A stretch of DNA of 64,000 nt from Bacteroidota bacterium. Lineage in GTDB: Bacteria; Bacteroidota; Bacteroidia; J057; JADKCL01. The DNA lies in NCBI GenBank assembly GCA_016718825.1, contig JADKCL010000001.1:186001-250000 (forward strand), given 5' to 3'. The position numbers and the translations under genes are program-made. Shown here in pieces: positions 34,655 through 44,116 of the stretch (its first letter is position 1; each line of letters starts with the position of its first letter). The notes under the pieces are model-generated. The model ran no database searches, had not been told where the DNA came from, and worked only from the letters and a program-made list of their open reading frames with translations.

Positions 34655-35033
34655 AAAAATAGAATTAAGTGAATATTCCGATCAAAACGTCAATTGCCAA
34701 GTCCACGGAGTCTCGGCAAAAGCTAGAATCAAAGTGTTGATGGTTGAGCCTGCAAGGTCGAAGTTTTTTCAATAAACGCCGAACAATTGTTTAAAAAGTG
34801 CTGGACTTTTAAGAACAGGCAGGGGTTCGTCCAGAAAATTCAGATAAGGGGTGACTTGTTGCCAAAGCCCCCCAAACTAGCTAATGATCACCTAGAAAGT
34901 GTCTCCCAGTATCTTGAAAGGGTCTAAAAAGTAGCGCGTTGGAATATCGAAAACGTAGTTTTGTCGCGCTCACCTTTGAACATCAATGTGGACAGCATTG
35001 AATAAGAGACAAGCGTTCAATCAGCTGATATTC
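34655..35033. other. noncoding stretch, no feature recognised
   Basis: About 380 bp upstream of the Gly-rich cargo gene and downstream of the GIY-YIG-like gene's terminator. No convincing ORF, RNA or repeat was seen. It should hold the cargo gene's promoter, but no clear TTTG/TAnnTTTG pair stands out. Confidence 0.5.
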
Positions 35034-35065
35034 AAATAAAGGCGGCAAATAAGCCGCCTTTATTT
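35034..35065. terminator. intrinsic terminator after the GIY-YIG-like gene
   Basis: Stem AAATAAAGGCGGC (35034-35046) pairs exactly with GCCGCCTTTATTT (35053-35065) around a 6-base loop. A/T-rich arms serve as T-tract on either strand. The minus-strand gene ends 35 bp before it. Confidence 0.85.
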
Positions 35066-35100
35066 GAGCTCTGTGAGGGCCGCAGAACATCTTTGCGTTC

Positions 35101-35484
35101 TTAAGCAATCTCCTCGTTTTCCACTGCGCCTTCCTGATGCACATAGTTGCAACCTGGGTAGGGACAAGACAAGCTCGTTCCCCGAGGAGGGTGCGGATGA
35201 TGGGCGGCATTGTCAATGGTAGCCAACCCTTTATGCCAAAACATGCACTGCCATTGGTAGGCGTCAGCAGGATCTGAACATTGCATGAACTTGAAATAGT
35301 GGTAATGTGGGCTCCGAACGAGGTCATTCAGGCTGTCATAGAGTCGGGCATCCGATCGGCCGATGAATGCAGGTGCTCCCATGTTGGTGCGGTAGAGGAT
35401 GTAAATCCCCGCAGTAAAGGGCACTTTGGCCGATGCAAGCCTCGCCAGAGGAATCTTCACGGGACTTAATTGATGAGCTTTCAT
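35101..35484 (-). CDS. small GIY-YIG-like domain protein with degenerate motif
   Basis: 127 residues from ATG 35484. The sequence AGIYILYRTNMGAPAFIGRSDARLYDSL has the layout of a GIY-YIG nuclease core, with GIY, a short loop, then FIG in place of YIG, followed by an Arg. HYFKFMQCSDPADAYQWQCMFWHKG keeps the later helix, but I do not see the usual catalytic Glu clearly. A C-terminal C-P-Y-P-G-C-N-Y with nearby His residues could bind zinc. It may be an inactive or divergent nuclease-fold protein of unknown role. It is monocistronic with its own terminator. Confidence 0.72.
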   Translation of the reverse strand: MKAHQLSPVKIPLARLASAKVPFTAGIYILYRTNMGAPAFIGRSDARLYDSLNDLVRSPHYHYFKFMQCSDPADAYQWQCMFWHKGLATIDNAAHHPHPPRGTSLSCPYPGCNYVHQEGAVENEEIA

Positions 35485-35762
35485 AAAATACTGTGTGTTG
35501 GTAGAAAACAATCCTAGAATTTACTGATTCACAAAATGATACGTCCCAATCCAAGATTAATGCGGAAACGGGACGATTTTGCAGAGGTCAATCCCTTGAC
35601 AAAATTCAATTTAAGAAAATATCCAATTCCCGCATGAATTTTTTTTGGATGTGGGGATTGTATTTCAGCTCTTTATGGCTCCTTTGCGCCAGAATCTTGA
35701 TAAATTTTTCTGTAGAGGTACCCTGCTGGTAAGTGAAATCGCCAAGACTCCAAAAACGGGAG

Positions 35763-37835
35763 TCAATGCTGGATCGCGCTGGCGCGGAGTTCGCTTTTCG
35801 ATTGCTGAATCACGGGCTCATTTGCAAGTTCGACCTTGCCGCTCAGCAGTACCAAAGGTGTGATTTTTGAGACTCCCAATGGCGTCAGGATTCTGCTGAC
35901 CTCCTTGATCGTTGAACCCGTTTCGCAGAAATCATCCAGCAGGAGTACCGACTTCCCTAGAAGGCTATCGCGCCCTTGATAACTGAATGCTCCCTTGACA
36001 TTTTCACTACGCAAAATCGATGAGGAGAAGCTAGCCTGCGGAGCCGTGGCCCTCGTTTTCACAATTCCATGGATCACATGCAGGCCGAGAAGCCCTCCCA
36101 ACTTTTGTGCGAGATGTCGCAACGCATTGTCTGACCCTGAAGTCGGTACATACAGGATTCCATCAAACTTTCCATTGCCTAGCTTTGAGTGGAAAGCCTT
36201 CAAGATAAGCGCAATCAAGAATTCAGGGTACTCCTCGCTCTGCGAGATTCTGGTAGTCTGAATCGCTTGAATAACCCTTTTATTGGTCGAATTTGCCGCA
36301 GCAAGGCCATCAGTCAATGCCGTTTTTGCTGCCTTAAGGCTCAGCGTTGGAAACGCCGAATCCTTGAACGCCTCCAAACAGTTTGTGGATGCAGGGTGGT
36401 CATCGACCTGAAACACCCGCTTGCGGCAATTGTCGCAGTTTCCGCAATTGCCCGTCATTTGGTCGCCCAAAAAGTCGCAGAGGAATTTCATGCGGCAGTC
36501 TCGGGTCTGCACATAAGCTTGCATTTGCTCAAGATCGGCCCATTTTGCATTCCGCAATTCCTCATGGTGCTCATGGTCAAACGATGGGGCATTACGTTTT
36601 AAGGCGTATTTGCGGCCCGCGTTGTCTTGGAACTCTTCGACAATGCCTTGCTCGATCAAATCTGTTTTGATCAAAGTGGCTTGCGTCGTGTTCACGTTGG
36701 CTCCCCTTACCAGTCCATGCAAACCAAGAGGCCCGGTCTTGAGGGATTCGATCACCCGTTCATACTTGTCCTTTGAAGGTTTGCAGTTTTCGATGAAGGA
36801 AATTGGCAGCCGCATATCCTCGGAGGGATTGAAAAACAGCACGACAATTCCGGGTTGACCATCCCTGCCCGCTCGTCCGATCTCTTGGTAATAGTGGATC
36901 GGAGATTGCGGAATCTGTGTATGGATCACAAATCGAATGTCAGGCTTGTCGATTCCCATGCCGAGGGCATTGGTAGACACGACACATTTATAGGAATTGG
37001 CCAGTAATCCAGCCTCAATGCGACGGCGATCTTCTGGCTCAAGTCCGCCGTGATAGGCAATTGCATTCATGCCCATGTAGCGCAGCCAATTGGCGTACGT
37101 TTCCGTTGCGGAGTGCGTTCCGGCGTAGATGATGCCGGTTCCTTGGATTTTGTGGAGATGCTCAGCTAACCAGACCATTTTCTGGTCCTCGTTCTCGACC
37201 TCGATGACGAATTGCCGCAAGTTGGGCCGCATCAGGTTTCCACGCAGGGAGGTGATCTTCTCGCGGATTTGGCTGATGATGTCTGCCTCCACCATCGGCG
37301 TTGCGGTGGCCGTCACGGCAAGCACCGGAAAGTGCTCGGGCAGCATGTTGACCAAATCAACAATGCGACGGTAAGATGGCCGGAAATCGTGGCCCCAAGT
37401 CGAAATACAATGCGCTTCGTCGATGACCACCATGGCCATCTTGAGTTGCCTAGCTTCGTAGAGCCAATTCCCGATTTCGAGTCGTTCCGGGGCGATATAG
37501 AGGATTTTGAGGTTGCCGGCTCGCGCCGCCTCCATGATCCTGCGGTTTTCGTCGGGCGACTGACTCGAATTGAGACATTCCGCCGCAATGCCGCGCGCCT
37601 TGAGTTTGCCCACTTGATCACGCATCAACGCGATCAACGGCGAAAATACGATGGTAAGTCCAGCCATTTGTGTTGCTGGAAACTGGTAACAGAGTGATTT
37701 GCCAAAGCCTGTCTTCTCGATCAAGAGCACCCGCTCCCCCCTCAAAACCCGCTCGATCACTTCCCACTGCCGCTCATGAAACCGCTCCAAGCCAAATACA
37801 GCCCGAAGACGCTTCTCCGCTTCTTCTCTGATCAT
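35763..37835 (-). CDS. recQ: RecQ-family DNA helicase fused to a phosphoribosyltransferase-like domain
   Basis: 690 residues. The helicase half has Walker A EKTGFGKSLCYQ, the DEAH box VIDEAHCISTWGHDFR, motif VI HYYQEIGRAGRDGQPG, and a RecQ zinc site (CRMKFLCDFLG, CGNCDNC). Instead of an HRDC domain, the last 190 or so residues contain DGILYVPTSGSDNALRHLAQ and VLLLDDFCETGSTIKEV, the PRPP-binding loop of ComF/type I phosphoribosyltransferases. The first half unwinds DNA 3' to 5'; the role of the second is unknown. It lies 136 bp after the VOC gene on the same strand. Confidence 0.92.
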   Translation of the reverse strand: MIREEAEKRLRAVFGLERFHERQWEVIERVLRGERVLLIEKTGFGKSLCYQFPATQMAGLTIVFSPLIALMRDQVGKLKARGIAAECLNSSQSPDENRRIMEAARAGNLKILYIAPERLEIGNWLYEARQLKMAMVVIDEAHCISTWGHDFRPSYRRIVDLVNMLPEHFPVLAVTATATPMVEADIISQIREKITSLRGNLMRPNLRQFVIEVENEDQKMVWLAEHLHKIQGTGIIYAGTHSATETYANWLRYMGMNAIAYHGGLEPEDRRRIEAGLLANSYKCVVSTNALGMGIDKPDIRFVIHTQIPQSPIHYYQEIGRAGRDGQPGIVVLFFNPSEDMRLPISFIENCKPSKDKYERVIESLKTGPLGLHGLVRGANVNTTQATLIKTDLIEQGIVEEFQDNAGRKYALKRNAPSFDHEHHEELRNAKWADLEQMQAYVQTRDCRMKFLCDFLGDQMTGNCGNCDNCRKRVFQVDDHPASTNCLEAFKDSAFPTLSLKAAKTALTDGLAAANSTNKRVIQAIQTTRISQSEEYPEFLIALILKAFHSKLGNGKFDGILYVPTSGSDNALRHLAQKLGGLLGLHVIHGIVKTRATAPQASFSSSILRSENVKGAFSYQGRDSLLGKSVLLLDDFCETGSTIKEVSRILTPLGVSKITPLVLLSGKVELANEPVIQQSKSELRASAIQH

Positions 37836-37971
37836 TGCTTTCTCCTTCCTTTGCTAAAAAGAACGGTTGATTCTCATGGCAAAGATAGGAAAAAGTTAGT
37901 AAATGCAAACAAATACAGAAAAGAATTAGCAAAATGTTTCAAAAGCAAGCACTGTTGCGCTGAGCCTGACG

Positions 37972-38364
37972 CTACATTCGCTCCGCAATCGCCAAAATGT
38001 GGCCGTCCCAATCCGCAAAATACGCCACCGAATGCCCCCAATTTCTCGGAGCCAATTCGCTTACAACGACAGCTCCGGCTTCCGTGGCGCGTTGGCAATA
38101 GGTTGAAGCATTCTCCACCAACAAATACAATTCGCATCGTGGAATGCCCTGACCATCAAAAGGATGTGGCGTCGTCGGCGTGATGATTTTTGCAATTCCA
38201 TTCGCAGGCATCAAACCCAACTTGCATCCTGGCCCAAGGTCAAATTCGGTCATGCCAGGCACGTCCAGACTTGGATTTTGGTCCAAGATGGCGGCGTAGA
38301 AATCACGGCTAAGCTGCTGATCCTGAACGAAGAGGATGAATTCGGCTTCCATACACATTGCCAT
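37972..38364 (-). CDS. VOC-family (glyoxalase-fold) protein
   Basis: 130 residues with the pattern of small single-chain VOC proteins: AEFILFVQDQQLSRDFYAAILDQNP, a middle ELYLLVENASTYCQRATEAGA and the end GHSVAYFADWDGHILAIAER. Members include glyoxalases, dioxygenases and antibiotic-binding proteins; the substrate here is unknown. ATG 38364 lies 1 bp after the stop of the SWIM gene, so the two are co-transcribed. Later in-frame ATGs at 38358 and 38352 are equally possible. Confidence 0.85.
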   Translation of the reverse strand: MAMCMEAEFILFVQDQQLSRDFYAAILDQNPSLDVPGMTEFDLGPGCKLGLMPANGIAKIITPTTPHPFDGQGIPRCELYLLVENASTYCQRATEAGAVVVSELAPRNWGHSVAYFADWDGHILAIAERM

Positions 38365-38365
38365 C

Positions 38366-40141
38366 TTAAACCCAAAACGAAAAGTCGTAATAGGCCATGT
38401 GGCGATCAATGTTCTTGATAAAAGCTTCCAGCGTCATCGAGTAAGTTACCCTCGTGGCGAGTTCCTTAAAAAAGGCGATGGTTTTCTCCTTGCCGATACA
38501 TTTGGCCATTGTGACAGCCACGTCTTTGAGGTCCCATTCGGTGAGGCGGGATTTGCTTTTGAGTGCCTCCTCGAGCTGTGTTTGCAACAACGAGGCGTAA
38601 TTATCCGGGTCCTTTTTGATCAGCATTTGCCCCAAGAGCAGGATCCGCGGCAATTTGTACCGTTTGAGATACTCCATCATGCCCGCCCAATCCTCGTCAA
38701 TGCCGAAGAGATAGGTAAAGACGGCAGGATCAGGGCTCTGTTTGACCGCAATCGGGTCGGCTAAGCGCGTCCTTTCCATTTCCCAGCGCTCCTTCCCGGC
38801 AAGTTGCGCGATGTTTCGCAGGGAAACTTTGGATGTGGCGACGTTGTTGCGGTAAGCCTCCAAGGCCAACCTAATCCGGGCTTCATTGTCTCCTTTGGCC
38901 TCATAAATGCCGTCCAGCAGTTCCGCCCAGAGGATTTTGTCTTGTGGGTAGATATTGAATCGTGCCTGTCCTTTTTGCGCAGCTTTGATGGCCGCATCAA
39001 AGTCCCCTTTCGCAAGGGCTGCCTCGTAATCCGAATGAATGAAATAGGCTGTATCTTGGTGCTTTTGCCGAAAGGCCTTGGCTGCCTCTTCGCCCTTCAC
39101 CCTTCTGATCATGGCCCAATGGTGCTCGATATGGGCTTCATTGTAGTTGCGTAGGACCGTCGAAAGCATTTTTTCGATCCCTTCGAATTCTGCTCCAGCC
39201 TGACAAATTTTGGAAGCCAGCAAAATGTGGGGAAAGATCGTGTGATAATGCTTTTCCCAACTCGCATGCGCGGCTTTGAAAATTTCAGCGCGAACGGGCT
39301 CAGGCAGCGGATATTCGGCCAATTTCAGCATGAGTTGCTTGGCCTTGTTGGCAATCAAAATGAGAGGGTCTTCTACGAAGTTGGTGACCCGCAGCAGTTC
39401 CTTGGCTTCCGCATACAGGTTTTCTGCAGTTGCGAAAGCCAGAAGGTACTCCTGATTTTCTGCAAATCGTTCGCCCTCCTTGAGCCATTCGTTGGCGCGC
39501 TCCGTGAGTTGCGCATCATTGAGTTTCTTGGTTTTGCCCTTGACAGTAATGGCCGCCTTGACCATTTCCTGAATCCGTTTTTTGATGTCGGCAGGCGAAG
39601 TCGCGGGCATCAGATCCCCAAAATGGGCCTTGAGCCGGATGGCAAAATCCTTGTGTTGCTGACATTCGACCAAAACAAAGGCCTTCAATTCGTCATGCGG
39701 TACGATGGCGAGAATGTCGGCCGGCGTCTTGGGTGGCTTGGCTTTCTTGGGTGCGGGCGCTTTTTTTGCTTTCGGCCCATCTTCTTCGAGTTTGGGGCGA
39801 CCACGGCCTTTCGCGGGCGCCTTCTCTTTGGGCGGTTTGCCGGTGCGCGTGGTGATCCCCTCTGGAAAATCTCCGGATTGCAAAGCAAAGATTAATGCGG
39901 CGCCATGGCGGCAGATGCTGTCTGGAGCCTCGCCACAGGTGCATTGGGCATCCAGTGCGATATCATTTTGGATCGTCAGCTGCGGATGCCAGACGGCGCC
40001 ACCGTCATGCACGACAGCTTCCACTGCACCCTTGCCCAAATTGCGAATGGATTCGACCTGCCCGCGTTCAAAAATGCTCAGGCCCCGTTCGAGTGGCTCT
40101 GGCTTGACGTGCAGTTCAAATTCGGAGAGTGGGATTTTCAT
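38366..40141 (-). CDS. SWIM zinc-finger protein
   Basis: 591 residues from ATG 40141 (MKIPLSEFEL). The SWIM motif is C-T-C-G-E-A-P-D-S-I-C-R-H near residue 75, a DNA- or protein-binding zinc fold. A Lys/Pro/Ala-rich linker with an RGRP AT-hook-like element follows (GKGRGRPKLEEDG preceded by charged residues). The rest is a long helical region of TPR-like repeats (LLAFATAENLYAEAKELL, AKGDFDAAIKAAQKGQARF). Function is unknown; related proteins sit near helicases or SNF2 genes. Here VOC and recQ genes follow on the same strand. Confidence 0.87.
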   Translation of the reverse strand: MKIPLSEFELHVKPEPLERGLSIFERGQVESIRNLGKGAVEAVVHDGGAVWHPQLTIQNDIALDAQCTCGEAPDSICRHGAALIFALQSGDFPEGITTRTGKPPKEKAPAKGRGRPKLEEDGPKAKKAPAPKKAKPPKTPADILAIVPHDELKAFVLVECQQHKDFAIRLKAHFGDLMPATSPADIKKRIQEMVKAAITVKGKTKKLNDAQLTERANEWLKEGERFAENQEYLLAFATAENLYAEAKELLRVTNFVEDPLILIANKAKQLMLKLAEYPLPEPVRAEIFKAAHASWEKHYHTIFPHILLASKICQAGAEFEGIEKMLSTVLRNYNEAHIEHHWAMIRRVKGEEAAKAFRQKHQDTAYFIHSDYEAALAKGDFDAAIKAAQKGQARFNIYPQDKILWAELLDGIYEAKGDNEARIRLALEAYRNNVATSKVSLRNIAQLAGKERWEMERTRLADPIAVKQSPDPAVFTYLFGIDEDWAGMMEYLKRYKLPRILLLGQMLIKKDPDNYASLLQTQLEEALKSKSRLTEWDLKDVAVTMAKCIGKEKTIAFFKELATRVTYSMTLEAFIKNIDRHMAYYDFSFWV

Positions 40142-40225
40142 AGGGTAAATTTCTGCGTTTGCCTTGTCTTTTTCGCGTGCATTTTTCCACAAGAAAACCA
40201 TTGTAGGTCCTTGATTCCCAAAAGA

Positions 40226-40260
40226 AATCCGCCCGGGATTTGAATTTTCCCAGGCGGATT
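40226..40260 (-). terminator. hairpin after the SprB-repeat cargo gene
   Basis: AATCCGCC (40226-40233) pairs with GGCGGATT (40253-40260), and an inner GGGA/TCCC pair extends the stem. It lies 18 bp after the minus-strand cargo stop. On the minus strand the bases past the stem are TTCTTTTGGG, a modest T-tract. Confidence 0.7.
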
Positions 40261-40278
40261 CCTTGAAGAGAAAGCCGG

Positions 40279-42270
40279 TTACTGATGCAGCAACTTGAGC
40301 GTTTCGGTAGAAGTTCCTTGCTTCACAGTCAAGAAGTAGACTCCTTGCGGGAGGTCCACGGTGACTTGGAGTTTGGTGCTGACGACATTCGAATCCATCC
40401 AGAGTATCCGCCCCTGCATGTCGATGATTGTCAATGCCTTGGGCTCAATCGATGCTGTATTGAACTCGACCGTGAATCCCTTTTGGAAAGGGTTTGGATA
40501 CGCAACAAATCCATTCTCCAATGGGTTGCCGATACCAATTCCGAGGTCAACCGTGAAGGTCTGCGTACTTGTGCAGCCATTGTTGTCCGTGATCGTAACC
40601 GAATAGGTGCCGGCAGCCAATCCAGAGATGTCTTCCGTGGTCGCGCCATTGCTCCATAAAAATGTGTACCCCGGCGTGCCGCCCGCAACGGTCAAATCGA
40701 TCGCGCCATTGTTGGATCCCGTGTCGTCCGTCACACTTCCCGTGGCCGAAATGGCGGTTGGATTGGTCAGGATGATGGTGTCTGCACCAGCACAGCCATT
40801 TGCATCGGAGACGAGCACGATAAACACCGAGGCATTCAATCCAGTGCGGTCCTCGATTGTATCCCCATTGTTCCAAGCATACGAGTAGCCCGGAGTGCCG
40901 CCACTCACGACGAGGTCGATAGAGCCCGTACTGTCGCCAAGGCAACCTGGATTCGTGTTGATACTTGTCACCAAAAGTGGGCTTGGCTCAGCCATAAAAA
41001 TGGTGTCGCTATTTGTACAACCGGTGCTATCGGTGACGAGCACGGTATAGCTGCCGGTAGGTATCAGTCCTGTATTGGCCAGACTGTCGCCAGTAGACCA
41101 GAGGTAGCTGTATCCACCTGCCCCTCCAGATGCAAATGCGATGGCGGTTCCATTGCTATCGCCATGGCAGCTCGGCAAGCTGAGACTATCGGTAATGAGG
41201 ATGGCACTGGGCTCATTGGTGATGATCGTATCCGTGGCCGTACAGCCGTTTACATCCGTAACGGTAACAAAGTAAGTTCCGGCACTGAGGTTGGAAATGG
41301 ATTGTGTCGTGTCTCCAGTGGACCATACATAAGCATAACCTGCCGTGCCTCCTGAAGCGTTGGAAATTGCTGTGCCGTCACCACTGTTGTTGCAGCTAAG
41401 GTCCGTGGCAGAGGGTGCCGGGTCAATGGAGGTGGGTTCGGTCACGGTAATACTTGTGGAGGTAGTGCAAGGGGTTTGGTCCGTGACGGTAACCGAATAA
41501 GTGCCGGCCGTCAAAGCAGAAATGTCTTGGGTCGTAGCGCCATTGCTCCAAAGATAGCTATAGGCCGGATTGCCACCGGTCACCGACAGGTCGATTGCAC
41601 CGTCGTTACCACCGTTGCAAAGCGGTTGGGTGACCACAGAGGTGTTGACTGGCCCGGAACCGCCGCCGATCGTGATATTGTCCCAAACACCGGTGGATGT
41701 GCCAAAATTGTAGAGATGAATGCGGCTGACATCATTCTGCGTAGCGCTGCGGAATGGAAAATTGGCTTGGACCAAATTGTTGTTGATGTAGATGTCAAAG
41801 GTGTGCGCGCCCCAGTTGATGTTACGCATTTCGATATGGTACCACACGCCGGCAGGGCATGTAAAAGTTGCGGTGCTACTTGCAACAAACCGGATATTGG
41901 TACCTCCCTGCCAATAGGCAAAAGCGATACAGTTGGTGGCACTGACGGCTGAATTGCCGAGGACCATATAATTGGATGCGGCTGTACCAGTTGGGAAAAT
42001 GTCCCAACTGATCGTTGTCGGGGTGGCAGCGGGAATCGTCGTATTGAATCCCGTCAAATGCGTATTTGTCCCACCAATACCTTCCAAACGATACAATCCT
42101 GAATAGGGATTGGTGGTGGTGACAGCACCCGAAGTCAAGCCTGTCCCAATGGTCCATGTCGGGGTATAAGATCCAGATTCAAACCCGTCATAAAATGCAG
42201 CACCGCATTGGGCAAAAGCCACATTGGCGAGCATAGCAAAGCAGCAAACCGTGAGTAGTAGTTTTCTCAT
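40279..42270 (-). CDS. secreted SprB-repeat protein with T9SS type A sorting tail
   Basis: 663 residues. After a signal peptide (KLLLTVCCFAMLANVAFAQ) comes a lectin/LamG-like beta domain of about 190 residues (FYDGFESGSYTPTWTIGTG, WYHIEMRNINWGAHTFDIYI). Five to six SprB-type repeats of about 75 residues follow, each with G-G-x-P-x-Y-S-Y-x-W-S-N-G, then ISGL-x-A-G-T-Y-x-V-T-V-T-D, then N-G-C. The tail (NGFVAYPNPFQKGFTVEF, TIIDMQGRIL, GVYFLTVKQG) is a type A T9SS sorting domain. It is likely a surface or secreted adhesin-like protein. Confidence 0.9.
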   Translation of the reverse strand: MRKLLLTVCCFAMLANVAFAQCGAAFYDGFESGSYTPTWTIGTGLTSGAVTTTNPYSGLYRLEGIGGTNTHLTGFNTTIPAATPTTISWDIFPTGTAASNYMVLGNSAVSATNCIAFAYWQGGTNIRFVASSTATFTCPAGVWYHIEMRNINWGAHTFDIYINNNLVQANFPFRSATQNDVSRIHLYNFGTSTGVWDNITIGGGSGPVNTSVVTQPLCNGGNDGAIDLSVTGGNPAYSYLWSNGATTQDISALTAGTYSVTVTDQTPCTTSTSITVTEPTSIDPAPSATDLSCNNSGDGTAISNASGGTAGYAYVWSTGDTTQSISNLSAGTYFVTVTDVNGCTATDTIITNEPSAILITDSLSLPSCHGDSNGTAIAFASGGAGGYSYLWSTGDSLANTGLIPTGSYTVLVTDSTGCTNSDTIFMAEPSPLLVTSINTNPGCLGDSTGSIDLVVSGGTPGYSYAWNNGDTIEDRTGLNASVFIVLVSDANGCAGADTIILTNPTAISATGSVTDDTGSNNGAIDLTVAGGTPGYTFLWSNGATTEDISGLAAGTYSVTITDNNGCTSTQTFTVDLGIGIGNPLENGFVAYPNPFQKGFTVEFNTASIEPKALTIIDMQGRILWMDSNVVSTKLQVTVDLPQGVYFLTVKQGTSTETLKLLHQ

Positions 42271-42421
42271 AGAAGTCTAATGAATTTTTTCAACGAATTG
42301 ATTACCTGACTGCAAGGTAAGCAAAAAGGAGATTTTTTGAAAGTAAGGGACGCCCTACTTTCAAACCCATAAATCACAAGTTCTTCATCCGTATGCAATC
42401 AGCCTGAAAAGCAGTGATCCA

Positions 42422-44116
42422 TCACATATTCCGCCGATACTGCCCGCCCACCTCGTACAAGGCATGCGTCATTTGCCCCAACGAGCACACCTTCCCGGCC
42501 TCCATCAAGGCCTCAAACAGGTTCGCATTCTTGATCGCGGCCAATTGCAGCTTGCGCAGCGCCTCCTTCGAGGCTATAGCATTCCGCGTTTGCAAGCTTT
42601 GGATGTCCTTGATCTGCGCCACCTTTTCCTCCTCGGTCGAACGGATGACCTCCTTCGGGATGATCGTCGGCGAACCTTCGCTGCTCAGGAAGGTGTTGAC
42701 ACCGATGATCGGGAGCTCGCCGGTATGCTTTTGCATTTCGTAGTGGAGCGACTCCTCTTGAATCTTGCTGCGTTGGTACATCGTCTCCATCGCACCCAAG
42801 ACGCCGCCGCGGTCGGTAATGCGCTTGAATTCGGTCATCACGGCCTCTTCGACCAAGTCGGTCAATTCCTCGATGATGAAGCTGCCCTGCAATGGATTTT
42901 CATTTTTCGCCTCGCCCAACTCCTTGTTAATAATAAGTTGAATGGCCATGGCGCGACGCACACTGTCTTCGGTCGGGGTCGTGATCGCCTCGTCATAGGC
43001 ATTGGTATGCAGCGAATTGCAATTGTCGTAGATCGCGTACAGCGCCTGCAAAGTCGTGCGGATGTCGTTGAAGGCAATTTCCTGCGCATGCAACGAACGG
43101 CCGCTCGTCTGAATATGGTACTTGAGCATTTGGCTGCGCTCATTGCCGCCATATTTGTTCTTGATCGCCTTCGCCCAGATGCGCCTTGCCACACGACCGA
43201 TCACCGCATACTCAGGGTCCATGCCGTTGCTGAAAAAGAAGCTCAGGTTAGGCGCGAAGTCGTCGATGTTCATGCCCCGGCTCAGGTAATATTCTACGAA
43301 TGTGAATCCGTTGGCAATCGTGAAGGCCAACTGCGAAATCGGATTCGCCCCGGCCTCGGCAATGTGGTAACCCGAGATCGACACCGAATAAAAGTTCCTG
43401 ACAGCGTGATCGATGAAGTATTGCTGAATGTCGCCCATCATCCGCAGGGCAAATTCGGTGGAGAAGATGCAAGTGTTTTGGGCTTGGTCTTCCTTGAGAA
43501 TGTCGGCTTGGACCGTACCGCGCGTGGTGCTCATGGCATTGGCGCGAATCTTGGCATAGACATCCGCCGGCAAAACTTGATCTCCCGTGACACCGAGCAG
43601 CATTAGGCCGAGACCGTCGTTGCCTTCAGGGAGTTCTGCACGGTAAGTCGGTACGGGAACACCTTTTTCCGCGTAAATGGCAGCGATTTTGGCTTTGACT
43701 TCTGCCTCCAAGCCATTCTCCCGAATGTACTTTTCACATTGCTGATCGACGGCGGTATTCATGTAGAATGCCAGCAACATCGGCGCCGGACCGTTGATCG
43801 TCATCGAGACCGAGGTCGAAGGCTTGCAGAGGTCAAATCCTGAATACAGCCGCTTCGCATCGTCCAAACAGGCAATGCTCACACCGGAATTGCCAATCTT
43901 GCCGTAGATGTCGGGGCGGTAATCAGGGTCTTCGCCATACAAGGTCACCGAGTCGAATGCCGTACTCAGACGCGCCGCGGGCAGGCCTGTGCTCACATAA
44001 TGGAAGCGCTTGTTGGTGCGTTCAGGTCCGCCTTCGCCCGCAAACATGCGCGTGGGGTCCTCGCCCGTGCGCTTGAACGGGTACACGCCAGCTGTGTAGG
44101 GAAATTCGCCGGGCAC
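42422..44116 (-). CDS. icmF: IcmF C-terminal part: acyl-CoA mutase catalytic domain (after frameshift)
   Basis: The substrate-binding and catalytic barrel of the fused isobutyryl-CoA mutase. The same frame is already meaningful from about 44276 (KGEFFSYEVRGKEIKVANF), so GTG 44116 is not a real start: this is the continuation of the N-terminal ORF across a -1 shift at the T7 run 44277-44283 (A7 on the coding strand). Residues at the specificity positions are Phe in PTRMFAGEG and Gln in DQAQNTCIF, as in isobutyryl-CoA mutases; methylmalonyl-CoA mutases have Tyr and Arg there. NTSVSMTINGPAP-type sequence (here STSVSMTINGPAP) marks the barrel. Confidence 0.88.
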   Translation of the reverse strand: MPGEFPYTAGVYPFKRTGEDPTRMFAGEGGPERTNKRFHYVSTGLPAARLSTAFDSVTLYGEDPDYRPDIYGKIGNSGVSIACLDDAKRLYSGFDLCKPSTSVSMTINGPAPMLLAFYMNTAVDQQCEKYIRENGLEAEVKAKIAAIYAEKGVPVPTYRAELPEGNDGLGLMLLGVTGDQVLPADVYAKIRANAMSTTRGTVQADILKEDQAQNTCIFSTEFALRMMGDIQQYFIDHAVRNFYSVSISGYHIAEAGANPISQLAFTIANGFTFVEYYLSRGMNIDDFAPNLSFFFSNGMDPEYAVIGRVARRIWAKAIKNKYGGNERSQMLKYHIQTSGRSLHAQEIAFNDIRTTLQALYAIYDNCNSLHTNAYDEAITTPTEDSVRRAMAIQLIINKELGEAKNENPLQGSFIIEELTDLVEEAVMTEFKRITDRGGVLGAMETMYQRSKIQEESLHYEMQKHTGELPIIGVNTFLSSEGSPTIIPKEVIRSTEEEKVAQIKDIQSLQTRNAIASKEALRKLQLAAIKNANLFEALMEAGKVCSLGQMTHALYEVGGQYRRNM

